A stretch of DNA of 64,000 bases, from assembly GCA_018389105.1 (NCBI GenBank), contig JACATO010000307.1:583001-647000 (forward strand), in the 5' to 3' direction. A program made the position numbers and the translations under genes. The notes under the pieces were generated by a model. That model was not told the DNA's origin and searched no databases. It worked only from the letters and a program-made list of their open reading frames with translations. This stretch comes from Nautilus pompilius. Its lineage: Eukaryota; Mollusca; Cephalopoda; Nautilida; Nautilidae. Below, one piece after another: positions 62,880 through 64,000 of this stretch (its first letter is position 1; each line of letters starts with the position of its first letter).

Positions 62880-63400
62880 AGAATGTCTCTGGCTTGCACT
62901 ACACCATTGCATTTCACTCTTCTATCAAGGCTTACTGCAGTTTCAGAATGATCCTAGGAAGATGCAGTCACTGTTCATTGTACTTAAAAATCTTGTCCCA
63001 GACATGTTCTAAAGGATTTAAATCAGGGAACTGAGCAGGTCATGGAAGATAATGCACATTTTCCTTGAAAATGGTTTAAACTACTCCTACATGATCGGCC
63101 CTTGTATTATCGTACATACAGATGGATTGATTACATAACTTTGTACAAATAGTATAAATTACAGGTCTAATAATTTCATTCAGGTAGTGCTAAACTGTGA
63201 CAGTTCCATCAAAGAGAATAATAAATTCATTTTTGTGGTCCTGTGGAACAGCAATTCAGACTAGAACACAGACCATTTTTTATGGATGGCAAACATGTGA
63301 CAATCAGCATAAAACTGGGTTGGTTCTCACCAAACATGTAATGTCCAACAGGAAAACGAAGGTACACAGATTTTTTTATTATTAATGAATTCATAAATTT
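62880..63400 (-). mobile_element. Tc1-like fragment, C-terminal half, inverted
   Basis: Minus-strand pieces read DGTVTV.HYLNEIIRPVI (near 63220-63160), then an M.DN.RA.H block, then FKENVHYLP.PAQFPDLNPL and EHVWDKIF (about 63070-62990), then ALIEE.NAM. PDLNPxEHVWD is the Tc1 catalytic signature. Stops and shifts are frequent. It is in opposite orientation to the N-terminal half ending at 62745, from which it is separated by about 140 bp. Confidence 0.75.
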
Positions 63401-64000
63401 CCCTATAGTCTTTTTATCAGTGTACGTATATTCTTCCTTTTCAACAATGGAATTGTTTTTTGCTGGCTAATTAATTTACCTTGTTTTTGTGTATCTGATA
63501 AGGATGAAAGGTGACTTCAGTGCAATATGTTCATACTGACTTTTTTCTAAGATCAAATTTAAAGGAAAAATTGATATGATTACAGTAATCCAAGAATAAT
63601 TTGTAAGAAATTAAATCAGTTTTAATCACCAAATAAACTTGGAAAATGTAATTATTTAAGCCACAAACCAAACTGATAGTTATGAAAACTTTCTGAATTT
63701 GCTCACATTGTTTGAAAATATAAAAGTATGGATTTATCCAATATATACACTGCTCACAAATCTACTACTTTATTTAGTTATTTTTAAAATAGGGCTTATC
63801 TGTTTTTGTAGAAGACTGCTAGTGCATGAAGTCAAATATTAGAAAATTGGTTTTTGTTCAACTTAGTATATAAAAATTTTATAAAACAGCCTATGCATAT
63901 TTTTCTCCCCTTTTAAACTCTTTTACTACTAAGAAATTTAAGGATATGCATACATAATTTCATTCTCAAGAAAACTTACTGCTATAGCATATTTTGGCTA

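Larger units (their letters stand above)
60968..64000 (-). other. AGAP intron, 5' side incomplete, with Tc1 fragments
   Basis: It contains two Tc1-like half-elements in opposite orientation (about 62330-62745 plus, 62880-63400 minus). The exon carrying the P-loop is not visible. Segment 61.0-62.3 kb holds ORFs of up to 116 codons without recognisable homology. Confidence 0.55.

Noticed and set aside
1-64000. CRISPR arrays, rRNA genes, functional tRNA genes, bacterial operons
   Set aside because: None seen. The tRNA-like boxes found belong to diverged SINE-like copies without a full cloverleaf.

Overview
The window is a piece of an animal nuclear genome. It is strongly AT-rich, has large spliceosomal introns (0.35 to about 15 kb), and carries scattered decayed mariner, Tc1, hAT, LINE and tRNA-derived SINE copies. 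There are no bacterial-style genes, rRNAs, true tRNAs or CRISPR arrays. The transposon mix and long AT-rich introns suit a protostome invertebrate (spiralian or chelicerate), but the sequence does not fix the species.

One multi-exon gene on the minus strand accounts for the well-supported coding sequence: an AGAP/centaurin-gamma protein (Arf-GAP with GTPase-like, ankyrin and PH domains). Reading from high to low coordinates, four exons encode the GTPase-like domain and the start of a Ser/Thr-rich linker: 60882-60967, 55519-55660, 52940-53074 and 37871-38100. Their splice phases agree exactly (0, 1 and 1 at the three internal junctions). The gene continues off both ends: the P-loop exon lies above 64000, and the PH, Arf-GAP and ankyrin exons lie below position 1.

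Between 28010 and 4712 lies a series of small exons, all phase 0 at both ends, encoding the linker just before the PH domain: 27870-28010 (with a polyglutamine run), 22754-22849, 22345-22404, 17381-17467, 5510-5611 and 4712-4798. Four of these (22.8, 17.4, 5.5 and 4.7 kb) look like diverged copies of one exon. Two are both 87 nt long and share LPTPSSTP. They all end in a basic-(K/R)SN-hydrophobic motif that matches the pre-PH KRRSN segment of known AGAPs. This suggests an alternatively spliced, perhaps mutually exclusive, exon array and is the main discovery candidate. Two frame-preserving microexon candidates (34869-34892 and 10727-10759) and a possible small nested two-exon gene (34118-34167 plus 24549-24648) lie among them.

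The introns hold a decayed hAT element with an intact 8-bp target-site duplication (31127-33194), a broken mariner (39303-40330), a Tc1 remnant (about 52020-52690), two Tc1 half-elements in opposite orientation (62.3-63.4 kb), a LINE end-domain fragment (about 45.05-45.45 kb), three SINE-like copies, several microsatellites and two notable inverted repeats (1576-1642 and 20502-20589). All calls come from reading the sequence by eye; no searches were run.
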